Made by a program: the position numbers and the translations under genes. A stretch of DNA of 64,000 nucleotides, taken from Marinoscillum sp965229915. Lineage in GTDB: Bacteria > Bacteroidota > Bacteroidia > Cytophagales > Cyclobacteriaceae. Below the pieces are notes generated by a model. That model had not been told where the DNA came from and did not search any database. It saw only the letters and a program-made list of their open reading frames with translations. The stretch is taken from contig NZ_CBDDJZ010000001.1 of assembly GCF_965229915.1 (NCBI RefSeq), positions 1,178,001 to 1,242,000 of the forward strand, written 5' to 3'. Of this stretch, positions 16,252 to 25,239 are shown piece by piece. Within the stretch, counting starts at the first letter, position 1; every line of letters begins with the position of its first letter.

Positions 16252-19206
16252 TTATTCGTTGATGGCCTCTAATTGAAACCGAAATTGATTGATATACAAT
16301 TGATCAGCCGTTTCGAAGATGAAATACAGATCGTGCTGTCCTTGCACATCACTTAGAGCCATCACCATTGGCTGGGCTGCCTCATAGCTTACAGCACTCT
16401 GCGCTTCACCTTTGGAGTTATCCAACACTAAGGTGATCGAACCATTCGCTTTTGACCATCCTTCTATAGATATACTGGACACGTTGGTCAAATCAATGTC
16501 TTCAAAGATAATCATTGCGTGATCTGCATTCTTTCTTGCCTGCCGGTCATCTCCATCTTCTATTGCGCCATCTATTGCAAACCCAACCAACGCATCGGCA
16601 AGTTCTGCCTGCCGTACTGGCTGTGTAAGGGTTACTTCATGTTTAGCTTCCAGGACGAGATTACCTCCCCGGTCGGTATATTTCGCTTCTATTCTCACCT
16701 TCGTTTGACGATCGCTTGGAGCCATTAATGATCCGCTGACCTCTATTGGTTGACTTTCTGCAGCCGGAGGATCATTGACAGTAAAGATGTATTTGACGAT
16801 CTCTCTGGCTGCTTTCATACTAAAGTTCGGGTGCGCGATCATCATACCGTCACCCCACACGCCTGACCCGCCATTGATGATTTTTTTAGCCAGAATATCC
16901 ATTTGGATGTAATCCGTATCATATCGATCAGCTATCTGCTTGAAGCTAGGCCCAATCGATTTTTCATCTAACTTATGACAGCTCTTGCAGTCACTAGACT
17001 GAATCAGCTGTAACCCAGGAGAGAGTCCATCAGCATCCAGTTCACCCAGCTGAGCGAGACTGGCAGCAGCTCGGTTGTCACTACCATCATAGATGGTCGC
17101 ATTGACTGATACGTTCCCTGGGTTGATTCCATCGCCCAGTATTCCATCCTCTGCATCCGCAACGTTCACAGCATAGTGAATCGGTTGGCCAGGTAGATAA
17201 AAACTGGAGTTCGAAGGAAAGCGGATAGATACTTCAGGCGCAGTATTTCCAGCGGTCATGGTCTTTTTATATGTGGCCTTGGCACCATGTGGGTCCGTTA
17301 CGATTAACTCCACCTCATATCTACCCGCCTGGTCAAAAGAATACTCCACCAATGAACCCGAATGCATCTCGTCCCCTATACTCCATTGATAGTCCAACGG
17401 TTCACGATCTGGGTCTGATGAGTTCTGCGCATCAAATGTCACTTTCAGGGGTAATGACCCATTGGTAACCGAGGACTCAAAAAGCGCCACAGGTGGTCTG
17501 TTGCCATTCACAAACTCCAGTCTGATCAATTTGGAATCGTGGTTATCTGTAAAGTAACCAATGCCATATTCCAGCACGTAGAGTGAGCCATCAGGACCAA
17601 ATTCCATGGCAATGGGAGAAGCCAATACGGTTTGATCCAACAGCGGTTCTATGGATTGAAAATTACCTTGTTCATCCTGACTGATGACCTTAATCCAGTC
17701 TCTGGCCCAATCAAAAGCAAATAGCTTGTTGTGGTAATACTCCGGAAATTCATATCCATGCTTTCTCGTCTCCCGATAGTTGTATACTTCTCCTGCTCCG
17801 GTGGATCTGGACCCCTTTCCTACTCCAGGAAACTCAGGTGTCTCATCATAGGAATAATAGACCATGGCGGGAACAGCCGGCGGCAAATCAACAGCTCCGG
17901 TATTGTTGACCGAAGTGTTTTGTGGATGTTTGGGATCAAATCTGGGCCCCAGCTCTCCCGTCTCAAAATTATAATCAGCATATGCCAGGTTGTTGGCATT
18001 GAAGTAGGGCCATCCATAGTTTCCAGGACGTGCAGCAAAGTTGATCTCATCATGAGCAGTAGGGCCACGCTCAGAGGTTACGTTACCATCGGGTCCTACA
18101 TCTCCCCAGTACAGCCAGTCTTTGTCCAGGTTATAAGCCATGGTAAATGGATTGCGTGCACCCATCACATAGATTTCGGGAAGACCTTCAGATCCGTCTT
18201 TGGCAAACAGGTTACCATCTGGAATGGTGTAACTACCATCTTTTTCCGGGTGAATTCGAAGGATCTTACCTCTTCGATCGTTGGTGTTGGAAGACGATTT
18301 TTGCGAATCGAAAGCCGATCTGCCAGGTCGCTCATCCAGCGGAGTAAAGCCATCTGAAGCCCTTGAAAAGGTATTGTCCCCAGTGCTGATGTACAGATTG
18401 CCGGCCCGGTCAAAAGCCAGGTCTCCAGCGGAGTGACAGCACTCCTCTCGCTGGGTGGGGATCTCAATGATCACCTGTTCTGTGCACAGGTGAAGACTGT
18501 CAGGGGTCAACACGAACCTTGACACATGTTGCTTTGGTTCATCACCTGGTGGTGAGTAAAAAATATAAGCCCATTGATTTTCGGCAAACTTAGGATCGAG
18601 TGCAATACCCAGTAATCCGTCTTCCTCTCCAGTGTACACCTCCATCTGCGTGATTAATTTTTCTTGATCGGTGCCTGGGTTATAGGTGTGAATCTGTCCT
18701 TTACGCTCTATCCAGTAAACCAGGGAATTATCAGTTACGACCAGGTCCATGGGTTCTGCCAATGGCGCTACCAGTACCTCCCTTACCAATCGATCCAGGC
18801 CTGGAGCCGCAGCTGATTTGACTTTAGCATAATCCAACTGAGCCTTTGGCAGGGGCTCATCAGCACAGGCTATCCGCACTTGTTGGTTAGTAAAATACTC
18901 CTGAATCTGTCCCCAGTTATATACGGTATCCCTACAACTGAATGTCACCAGACCCCCTGCTTCTAAATAGCGCTCTACATAACTGCGCTCCTTAAAACCA
19001 AGAGCTGTCTCGGGTACCTTGATCAACAAATGGCCTGCACTTTTTAGATGCTCTTCACGGATATCATCTACCACCAGCACTGAGTCAAATGACTCATCCA
19101 GCACACCCTCGCTACCACGAACCACCAGGTTGGAACCCGTCTGCGTGCATGAAACCAGCCATAATAAGAGCAGCACTACTGCCCCATTCGAAATACTTCT
19201 AATCAT
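16252..19206 (-). CDS. Multidomain lipoprotein: sorbosone/glucose dehydrogenase propeller + PKD + cytochrome c + C-terminal beta domain
   Basis: I start it at the ATG overlapping the upstream stop (TAATG at 19204-19208), giving 984 residues, because this gives the signal peptide MIRSISNGAVVLLLLWLVSCTQ with a lipid-anchor cysteine at 20; the longer frame from 19266 would put 20 unrelated residues in front. After a ThuA-like fragment (about 25-125), a PQQ-dependent sugar-dehydrogenase six-bladed propeller spans about 145-560 (GLLGIALDPKF, YISTGDNTFSR, GARNPFTMAY). A PKD domain spans 565-650, a cytochrome c with CKSCH lies near 738-742, and a CBM6-like C-terminus covers about 880-984. It probably oxidises a sugar at the cell surface or in the periplasm and passes electrons through its own haem. 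Translationally coupled to the epimerase gene. Confidence 0.87.
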   Translation of the reverse strand: MIRSISNGAVVLLLLWLVSCTQTGSNLVVRGSEGVLDESFDSVLVVDDIREEHLKSAGHLLIKVPETALGFKERSYVERYLEAGGLVTFSCRDTVYNWGQIQEYFTNQQVRIACADEPLPKAQLDYAKVKSAAAPGLDRLVREVLVAPLAEPMDLVVTDNSLVYWIERKGQIHTYNPGTDQEKLITQMEVYTGEEDGLLGIALDPKFAENQWAYIFYSPPGDEPKQHVSRFVLTPDSLHLCTEQVIIEIPTQREECCHSAGDLAFDRAGNLYISTGDNTFSRASDGFTPLDERPGRSAFDSQKSSSNTNDRRGKILRIHPEKDGSYTIPDGNLFAKDGSEGLPEIYVMGARNPFTMAYNLDKDWLYWGDVGPDGNVTSERGPTAHDEINFAARPGNYGWPYFNANNLAYADYNFETGELGPRFDPKHPQNTSVNNTGAVDLPPAVPAMVYYSYDETPEFPGVGKGSRSTGAGEVYNYRETRKHGYEFPEYYHNKLFAFDWARDWIKVISQDEQGNFQSIEPLLDQTVLASPIAMEFGPDGSLYVLEYGIGYFTDNHDSKLIRLEFVNGNRPPVALFESSVTNGSLPLKVTFDAQNSSDPDREPLDYQWSIGDEMHSGSLVEYSFDQAGRYEVELIVTDPHGAKATYKKTMTAGNTAPEVSIRFPSNSSFYLPGQPIHYAVNVADAEDGILGDGINPGNVSVNATIYDGSDNRAAASLAQLGELDADGLSPGLQLIQSSDCKSCHKLDEKSIGPSFKQIADRYDTDYIQMDILAKKIINGGSGVWGDGMMIAHPNFSMKAAREIVKYIFTVNDPPAAESQPIEVSGSLMAPSDRQTKVRIEAKYTDRGGNLVLEAKHEVTLTQPVRQAELADALVGFAIDGAIEDGDDRQARKNADHAMIIFEDIDLTNVSSISIEGWSKANGSITLVLDNSKGEAQSAVSYEAAQPMVMALSDVQGQHDLYFIFETADQLYINQFRFQLEAINE

Positions 19207-20408
19207 TAGCTCAATCGATTCATTAACTCTACCATTGCCCGGCCATTGTGGTACGGACCTTTCCATGGACCCGCCTTATCTTCCTGATAATCAATATCTC
19301 CATGTTTGTTTACTTTCCAGTGCCATTCACCATCTTTATCCATGAGGTAGGTTCTGATAAACTTCCAGACTTCTTTCATTTTCAAAAGAAAAAATTCATC
19401 ACCAGTTATCTGCCATGCGTTGACCAGTCCTACCAGGGCCTCAGCCTGAGGCCACCAGTGCTTGTCCTCGTCCAGTGTACCATCAGCATGTGCCTCATAC
19501 ATCAATCCGCCATCGGTATCTTGCCCTTCCATTCCTGCCTTCACCATGGCAAGAGCTATTGGTTTAATTCGAGCGAGCAAGTCGTCATCTCCGACTAACT
19601 CGGTCGCTTCGTAGAGCAGCCAACTTCCCTCTATATCATGACCGAAAGAAACCTCACTCGATAGCAATGCCCAACTCTCATCAAAGAACAACTCAAAGTG
19701 TCCATTTTCATTTACCAGTTTGTCTACCATCAACTCAATCAGGCTTATTAATTGCTTCCTGAGGCCCTCGTCTGGCCAAACACGAAACAGGTTGGTGTAT
19801 GCCTCCAACACATGCAAATGGGTGTTCATGGTCTTGGCAGCATTCATGTCTTTGTCACTAAGACGTACATCCCGTAGTGGCTGCCATTCTTTATTCAGCG
19901 CCTCCAGGTAACCTGTATGAAGTGGATCATACGTGTGCTCTTCCACCAAACTATAAATGCGCTTGGCATGATCAAGAGCTCTTTTGTATTCGTTGATTTT
20001 ATGGTACTCTGACAAAGCGTAAATGGCAAAAGCCTGAGCGTACGTCTGTTTCTTATCCACTGTCACATTTCCCTGCCTGTCCAGCATCCAATAAACGCCA
20101 CCGTTTTTGCTATCAATAAACCGGGAAGTCACGTACTCATAAGCTCGATCGGCCATCATTTTGTGCTTGGGATTGCCTGTCACCTGGTAGGCGGCAGCAT
20201 ATGTCCAAAGAATTCTGGTGTTGAGAATAACACCTTTATCCGCATCTTCATGGAGTTTTCCAAGTCCATCCATGCGTCCGTAAAATCCGCCAATCGGGTC
20301 CACCATCTTGCGTGACCAAAAGCCAAGGATATTTTCACTGAGCACCCCCTGGCATTCTCTTACAAAACTCAGGTGTGGGTTTACATCGGGTTTTATTGAT
20401 TTCGCCAT
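19206..20408 (-). CDS. AGE-family epimerase, probable cellobiose/mannobiose 2-epimerase
   Basis: A 400-residue cytoplasmic (alpha/alpha)6-barrel epimerase. Family segments visible: WSRKMVDPIGGFYGRMDGLG at the start, RILWTYAAAYQ, the catalytic-histidine regions MNTHLHVLEAYTNLFRVWPD and GHDIEGSWLLYEA, and WWPQAEALVGLVNAW. Within the AGE superfamily, neighbours GH130 and a GPH-type symporter point to the disaccharide 2-epimerase that turns beta-1,4-mannobiose into mannosyl-glucose, rather than an N-acylglucosamine epimerase. The stop overlaps the next gene's start by one base. Confidence is high for the family and moderate for the substrate. Confidence 0.87.
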   Translation of the reverse strand: MAKSIKPDVNPHLSFVRECQGVLSENILGFWSRKMVDPIGGFYGRMDGLGKLHEDADKGVILNTRILWTYAAAYQVTGNPKHKMMADRAYEYVTSRFIDSKNGGVYWMLDRQGNVTVDKKQTYAQAFAIYALSEYHKINEYKRALDHAKRIYSLVEEHTYDPLHTGYLEALNKEWQPLRDVRLSDKDMNAAKTMNTHLHVLEAYTNLFRVWPDEGLRKQLISLIELMVDKLVNENGHFELFFDESWALLSSEVSFGHDIEGSWLLYEATELVGDDDLLARIKPIALAMVKAGMEGQDTDGGLMYEAHADGTLDEDKHWWPQAEALVGLVNAWQITGDEFFLLKMKEVWKFIRTYLMDKDGEWHWKVNKHGDIDYQEDKAGPWKGPYHNGRAMVELMNRLS

Positions 20409-20478
20409 TCTATTCGTACTAATTAATGGCCGGGTATGGTGAGAAATAATTCATCATCTAAGGTCGAGAGTTATGCTA

Positions 20479-21873
20479 TCAATCTGAAACCGAATTTACA
20501 CCATCTAAATCACTTTTCACTTTCCGCATAAAAGCTTCATCCAACTTGTAAAACCGCATGAACCCAAAAGAAAAAAGGGCTCCAACACCCGCTATCACAC
20601 TGATCATCAATCGAATACCTAAAAGAGCCTCCTCTGATTGCTCTACATTTGGCTCAAAGCCAAACCCAGCAAGCAACCAACCTGAGATGGCTCCACCCAG
20701 AGTCCAGCCAAATTTTTGAGACATGGAAGAAGATGAAAACACTAATCCAGTCGCCCTGCGGCCGGTTTTCCACTCAGAGAAGTCTGCTATATCGGCATAC
20801 ATGGACCAGCCCAGGGGTAAGATGATCCCTGCTGTAATCCCAATCAATACATTCATACCGAAAATCAATATAATCTGGTCTGCGGAAATCAGAAAAAACA
20901 AGAAGCTCAACCCAGCTGAAATCAATGCCGCCCAGCTAAAAGTAGTCTTCTTCCCAAAACGAGCTGCAATAGGCTTGGCCAAAAGCACACCCAGGATATT
21001 GGTACCTAACCATATGGACATATAGGCCGAAGAAAGAGCCGTGGAGGACAATTCATAAGTACTGCCAAACAGCTCAACTACCTGGTCCTTTACATAGTAC
21101 TTAAAGTAGAATAGTATGGAACCATCGCGCAGTGAGTTGAAAATTAAAATGAAAATATTGGCTCCCAACATGATGAACCAGGGCGCATTTTTAGCCAGAT
21201 CTTTCAGATCATCTTGAAGCGAGTTTTTCTCTTCCTTCGGTGGTGCCAGTCGCTCTCTGGTTCCGGCAAAGGTCAGTATGAACAACACCGCTGCAACAAC
21301 GGCATACACCCCAATCGTCATTTGATAGCCGGTGGCTTGATCGCCTCCCTGACTGAAATATTGGACAAGCGAATTAGCGGTGGCCGTGACAAACAAACCT
21401 CCAGAAAAGGCCCCAATAAACCTCCAGGATGCCAGAGATGTCCGCTCCACACTATCACCGGTCATCACGGCCATTAATGAACCATAAGGCACATTTACGG
21501 CGGTGTAGGCCATCATCATCAAAGTGTAAGTGATGTAGGCATAAATCAACTTGCCATCTGCAGTCAGGTCCGGAGTGGTAAACGTAAGCACTCCAATAAT
21601 CCCAAAAGGAACTGCCCCGAATAACAAAAAAGGACGAAACTTTCCCCATCGTGTTTTGGTGCGATCTGAAATGATTCCCATCATGGGATCGTTCAGTGCA
21701 TCCCAAACCCGTGTGACCAAAAACATCGTACCCACGGCTGCTGCCGAAATACCAAACACATCCGTATAGAAAAACAATAGAAACATGGAAAAGAGCTTCC
21801 AAAACATAGACGATGCAAAATCGCCAAATCCATACGAAATCTTTTCTTTTATACTAAGGGTAGAAGTGCTCAT
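20479..21873 (-). CDS. GPH-family sugar:cation symporter (MFS superfamily)
   Basis: A 464-residue inner-membrane transporter with 12 predicted helices. The GPH hallmarks are present: KISYGFGDFASSMFWKLF at the N-terminus, the loop RVWDALNDPMMGIISDRTKTRWGKFRPFLLFG, and GWSMYADIADFSEWKTGRRATG in the second half. It should bring a disaccharide across the inner membrane with Na+ or H+. It follows the GH130 gene by 10 bases, and in mannan loci this transporter supplies mannobiose to the epimerase and phosphorylase; that substrate is inferred from the neighbours. Confidence 0.88.
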   Translation of the reverse strand: MSTSTLSIKEKISYGFGDFASSMFWKLFSMFLLFFYTDVFGISAAAVGTMFLVTRVWDALNDPMMGIISDRTKTRWGKFRPFLLFGAVPFGIIGVLTFTTPDLTADGKLIYAYITYTLMMMAYTAVNVPYGSLMAVMTGDSVERTSLASWRFIGAFSGGLFVTATANSLVQYFSQGGDQATGYQMTIGVYAVVAAVLFILTFAGTRERLAPPKEEKNSLQDDLKDLAKNAPWFIMLGANIFILIFNSLRDGSILFYFKYYVKDQVVELFGSTYELSSTALSSAYMSIWLGTNILGVLLAKPIAARFGKKTTFSWAALISAGLSFLFFLISADQIILIFGMNVLIGITAGIILPLGWSMYADIADFSEWKTGRRATGLVFSSSSMSQKFGWTLGGAISGWLLAGFGFEPNVEQSEEALLGIRLMISVIAGVGALFSFGFMRFYKLDEAFMRKVKSDLDGVNSVSD

Positions 21874-21883
21874 GAAGTGGGAT

Positions 21884-23098
21884 TTAGTTTAACCCATTGG
21901 CCTTGAGGAAAGCCAAGTTGCGGTCTATTAACTGGTTTCTGATTTGGACGCTCGCATAAGATCGCAAGCCATCTTCTGGTGTGTTTTTGCAATAGTCTAT
22001 CAGCTTGCCTACTGTTGAAGTAGCCACATGCATGCGCGTATCCGAGGATGCGTAGTAGATGTATACATCACCATTGTCTTTAGCTATCCAGCCGTTGGTA
22101 AACAATACATTGGATACATCCCCAACTCGCTCTTCACCTTGAGGTCCCATGAAATGACCAGCCGGTCGGTGAATCACTTTTGTGGGATTATCTAAAGCAG
22201 TCATGAATAGGTACAGCGTGTAGCGCAAGCCTGCAGCAGTATTCCTCACGCCATGTGCCAGGTGCAACCAACCGTCATCGGTCTTGATCGGAGCAGGTCC
22301 AAGTCCATTCTTTACTTCTTTGATGGTGTGGTAGACCTTCGGGTCAATGATTTGCTCATGGGTAACCACGGCTCTTTCCATAGACTCTACTAAAGCCCAG
22401 CCAATTCCGCCCCCTTTTCCCGCATCTATGAAGCCATCTTGCGGACGGGTATACAAAGCATACTTCCCATCCACAAACTCTGGATGTAATACCACGTTTC
22501 GCTGCTGGCTGCCACCAGAGTCCAAATCCGGCAAACGCTCCCACTCCACCAGATCCTTCGTTCTGGCAATGCCACATTTAGCTGTAGCTGCTGACTGGTC
22601 TGACTCAGGAGCTGTGTGATCTCTTCTCTCAGTACAGAACAAACCGTAAATCCACCCATCTTCATGACGCGTCAAACGCATGTCGTAAACATTCGTGTCC
22701 GGCTCGTCCGTTTCAGGAAGGGTGATCGGGTGATCCCAGAACCGGAAGTTATCAATCCCATTATCGCTTTCTGCCACCGCAAAAAAGGACTTGCGATCGT
22801 AACCTTCTGCTCGGACCACCAAACAAAACTTCCCGTTGAATTCTATAGCTCCAGCATTGAAAGTCGCATTCATGCCCTGGCGCTCCATCAGGTATGGGTT
22901 CGTCTTAGGATTCAAATCATATCTCCAGATAATCGGAGTATGCTTGTCGGTAAGAATTGGGTTTTTATAACGCTGATAAACCCCTGTAGTATCAGCTATT
23001 GGTTCGTTCTTCTGATTCAAGAATTGCTCGTGCTCGGACAGCAATGTTTTGATTTTTAGAAGGTGTTGTTCTTTCACTTGATTCTTATTCGTTAACAT
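21884..23098 (-). CDS. GH130 glycoside phosphorylase, probable 4-O-beta-D-mannosyl-D-glucose phosphorylase
   Basis: A 404-residue cytoplasmic five-bladed propeller. Segments typical of GH130 subfamily 1 are present: NPYLMERQGMNATFNAGAIE, VVRAEGYDRKSFFAVAES, and the region with the proposed catalytic aspartate, TNVYDMRLTRHEDGWIYG, then FCTERRD. There is no signal peptide. The enzyme would split beta-mannosyl-(1-4)-glucose with phosphate to mannose-1-phosphate and glucose. It is followed directly by the symporter and the epimerase, which complete the intracellular mannobiose route. Confidence 0.88.
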   Translation of the reverse strand: MLTNKNQVKEQHLLKIKTLLSEHEQFLNQKNEPIADTTGVYQRYKNPILTDKHTPIIWRYDLNPKTNPYLMERQGMNATFNAGAIEFNGKFCLVVRAEGYDRKSFFAVAESDNGIDNFRFWDHPITLPETDEPDTNVYDMRLTRHEDGWIYGLFCTERRDHTAPESDQSAATAKCGIARTKDLVEWERLPDLDSGGSQQRNVVLHPEFVDGKYALYTRPQDGFIDAGKGGGIGWALVESMERAVVTHEQIIDPKVYHTIKEVKNGLGPAPIKTDDGWLHLAHGVRNTAAGLRYTLYLFMTALDNPTKVIHRPAGHFMGPQGEERVGDVSNVLFTNGWIAKDNGDVYIYYASSDTRMHVATSTVGKLIDYCKNTPEDGLRSYASVQIRNQLIDRNLAFLKANGLN

Positions 23099-23193
23099 TC
23101 AAGTGAGAAGTTGAGCTAAAATTACGAACCTTCTAAATAGATAATCATTTTAGCCCTTTATTTTGACGAATTGATACTATTGATACAGTTGAA

Positions 23194-24006
23194 CTAGGCT
23201 CTAGCCACTTTCCCAATCAGCCAAACGGCAAATCGAGGTGACATGCGTTTGAGGTAATCAAACAGGTAAGCATCCGGCCCAATACGTAAGCGTGACTTTC
23301 CTCTTTTTATTCCCCGTATGATCTTACATGCAGCTTTTGGTGCTGAGGTCATAGCCACCTTTTTGAAAAGCTCTGCAGACTCATCCTGAGTCATTCCTTC
23401 TTTGGGGCCTCTGATAAACTTGCTGTTTTTCACAATGTTGGTCTGAATACCTCCTGGATACACGCTCATCACTTGTACACTGGTACCTTTCAACTCTTGC
23501 ACCAATGATTCATTCATACCCATAATGGCCGCTTTGGACACGTTGTAGGAACTTTGATTCGGGAATGGAATCAGTGCATTCACACTGGACACGTTGACCA
23601 GCATGGCTTTAGGACGAGCCATCAAATGAGGCAAAAAGGCCTTGGTCCCGTAGTAGCATCCCCAAAAGTTGACATCCATCACCATCCTAAAATCCTCTAC
23701 AGACCCATCAACAAACCCATCAGCCACGGACCGCCCGGCATTGTTGATGACACAATCTACCTGACCAAAATAGTCGATGACATCTGCTGCATAGCTGAAA
23801 AAAGCTGCCTGATGGGAAATATCCAATTTATCAGCTTTCACCTTTACGCCGGAGGATTCGATCCGCTTGACCGTTTGTTGTAGATCTACTTCATTGATAT
23901 CTGCCAGAGCCAAATGAGCCCCTTTTTTGGAAAGCTCAACAGCCAGTGCTTCTCCTATGCCAGAAGCGGCGCCAGTTACCACTACTACTTTGTCTTTAAG
24001 ATTCAT
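23194..24006 (-). CDS. Short-chain dehydrogenase/reductase
   Basis: A 270-residue classical SDR. TGAASGIGEALAVEL is the nucleotide-binding motif (about 11-25), NNAG is near 89, and the active site SSVNA...YNVSKAAIMG is intact. The C-terminal part (RGIKRGKSRLRIGPDAYLFDYLKRMSP) is basic and resembles SDRs attached to membranes or acting on lipids. It lies 95 bases before the GH130 gene and after a strong terminator, so it is either the first gene of the mannobiose unit or independent. Substrate unknown. Confidence 0.88.
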   Translation of the reverse strand: MNLKDKVVVVTGAASGIGEALAVELSKKGAHLALADINEVDLQQTVKRIESSGVKVKADKLDISHQAAFFSYAADVIDYFGQVDCVINNAGRSVADGFVDGSVEDFRMVMDVNFWGCYYGTKAFLPHLMARPKAMLVNVSSVNALIPFPNQSSYNVSKAAIMGMNESLVQELKGTSVQVMSVYPGGIQTNIVKNSKFIRGPKEGMTQDESAELFKKVAMTSAPKAACKIIRGIKRGKSRLRIGPDAYLFDYLKRMSPRFAVWLIGKVARA

Positions 24007-24041
24007 GCTTATGGTTATCGTGTGGCCAATTTACGACATAT

Positions 24042-24074
24042 AAAAAAAACCGCCAGTCTAAACGACCGACGGCA
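24042..24074 (-). terminator. Intrinsic terminator ending PUL A
   Basis: On the minus strand TGCCGTCGGTC and GACTGGCGGT fold into a roughly 10-bp stem with three G-T pairs and a GTTTA loop, followed by eight T residues. It lies 28 bases after the stop of the last GH43 gene and closes the 40.7-24.1 kb transcription direction. Confidence 0.85.
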
Positions 24075-24101
24075 TTCCTAACATTTTTCAAATAGTAATT
24101 C

Positions 24102-25235
24102 TTATTTTTTAGTAAATGGCAAAGGTTGAGCATCGGTAGTGGGACCATCGACAACCAATGTCCCGTCCTCCTCTATGCGCATCGGATCAATAAACACCAC
24201 GCGCTCTTGCCCACTTTGTGTGGTGCGCCCATGATAGACACAGTACATTTCTGTGCTATCAGCAGCGAACAGTACCATGTTGTGACCTGTGCCGGTTACG
24301 TCTCCTCCCTGGTCCACATTCTTTTGCAGTACCGGATTATTGGCCGCTTTGGTAAATGGCCCAAGTGGTGATGACCCGGTAGCATAACCAACGGCATAAT
24401 TTTTCCCGGCATAGTAATTTGCAGAGTACATGATGTAGTAAATGCCATTCTTTTTGAAAAGAAATGACCCCTCGGTCCATCGTCGGTTGATCTCCTGTGA
24501 AGTGACTGATCTACTTTCCCACTCTGCCTGCTGATCATCCATAGATATCGGTGGTCTTAGTAGCAAAACCGGCTCCCCTACTACTCCACTAAAGTCTGAC
24601 TTCAACTCAACTCCGTAGACCCAACTCTCTTCAACTTCATCGTACCACCCTTTGGCTTTGGCCCAATCTGCCACCTCACTTTGTACAGGGTGCTTCCAGC
24701 AAGCTCGTGAGTAGTAGAGATAGTTGGTACCGTCATCATCCACAAACACATTGGCATCAATGATTGGGTATCCGGGATTGAAGATTGGTCGATCAAACAG
24801 GTCTATAAAAGGCCCGGTGGGACTATCAGATTCAGCCACTCCTATCATAAAGTTTTCTTCCTCATTGGTGGGATTCTCTTTCCACTGGGCACTGAAAAAG
24901 AGATAATACTTCTCACCGCGCTTGTAGACTTCCGGTGCCCAAAACCACTTTTCATTCCAGGAACTATCGGTATTGCCTGTGTACACCTGTCCCTCAAACT
25001 CCCAGTTGATCAGGTCCTCAGACGAATAGGTAGCAAAACCATCTTTGGCTCCACCTCCGGTACCATACATGTAGTAGGTGCCATCGCCATTATCCAAAAT
25101 GTACGGATCGCCAAAGGCCACATCGATGGGATTGCTGTAGGTTATCTCGGCTTGTTTGGTTTCCTTTTTAGAAGGTTGCCTACACCCCGCTACCAGGGCA
25201 AGTAATGCAACCATTACTGATATTGACTTAATCAT
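24102..25235 (-). CDS. GH43 glycosidase lipoprotein
   Basis: A 377-residue protein. I chose the ATG at 25235, five bases after the upstream stop, because it gives a lipoprotein signal (MIKSISVMVALLALVAGCRQ). Five-bladed propeller with the GH43 triad visible: general base Asp in DVAFGDPYIL, pKa-tuning Asp in IIDANVFVDDDG, and general acid Glu in RWTEGSFLFKK. Members release arabinofuranose, xylose or galactose from side chains or ends. The long insert after YYSRACWKHPV is a subfamily feature that I cannot assign. Last gene of PUL A, followed by a strong terminator. Confidence 0.88.
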   Translation of the reverse strand: MIKSISVMVALLALVAGCRQPSKKETKQAEITYSNPIDVAFGDPYILDNGDGTYYMYGTGGGAKDGFATYSSEDLINWEFEGQVYTGNTDSSWNEKWFWAPEVYKRGEKYYLFFSAQWKENPTNEEENFMIGVAESDSPTGPFIDLFDRPIFNPGYPIIDANVFVDDDGTNYLYYSRACWKHPVQSEVADWAKAKGWYDEVEESWVYGVELKSDFSGVVGEPVLLLRPPISMDDQQAEWESRSVTSQEINRRWTEGSFLFKKNGIYYIMYSANYYAGKNYAVGYATGSSPLGPFTKAANNPVLQKNVDQGGDVTGTGHNMVLFAADSTEMYCVYHGRTTQSGQERVVFIDPMRIEEDGTLVVDGPTTDAQPLPFTKK

Positions 25236-25239
25236 TTGA

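Noticed and set aside
17731..18357. A 208-codon open frame on the plus strand
   Set aside because: It lies wholly antisense to the sorbosone-dehydrogenase propeller, whose protein has clear domain motifs; the plus-strand translation has no recognisable domain or signal.
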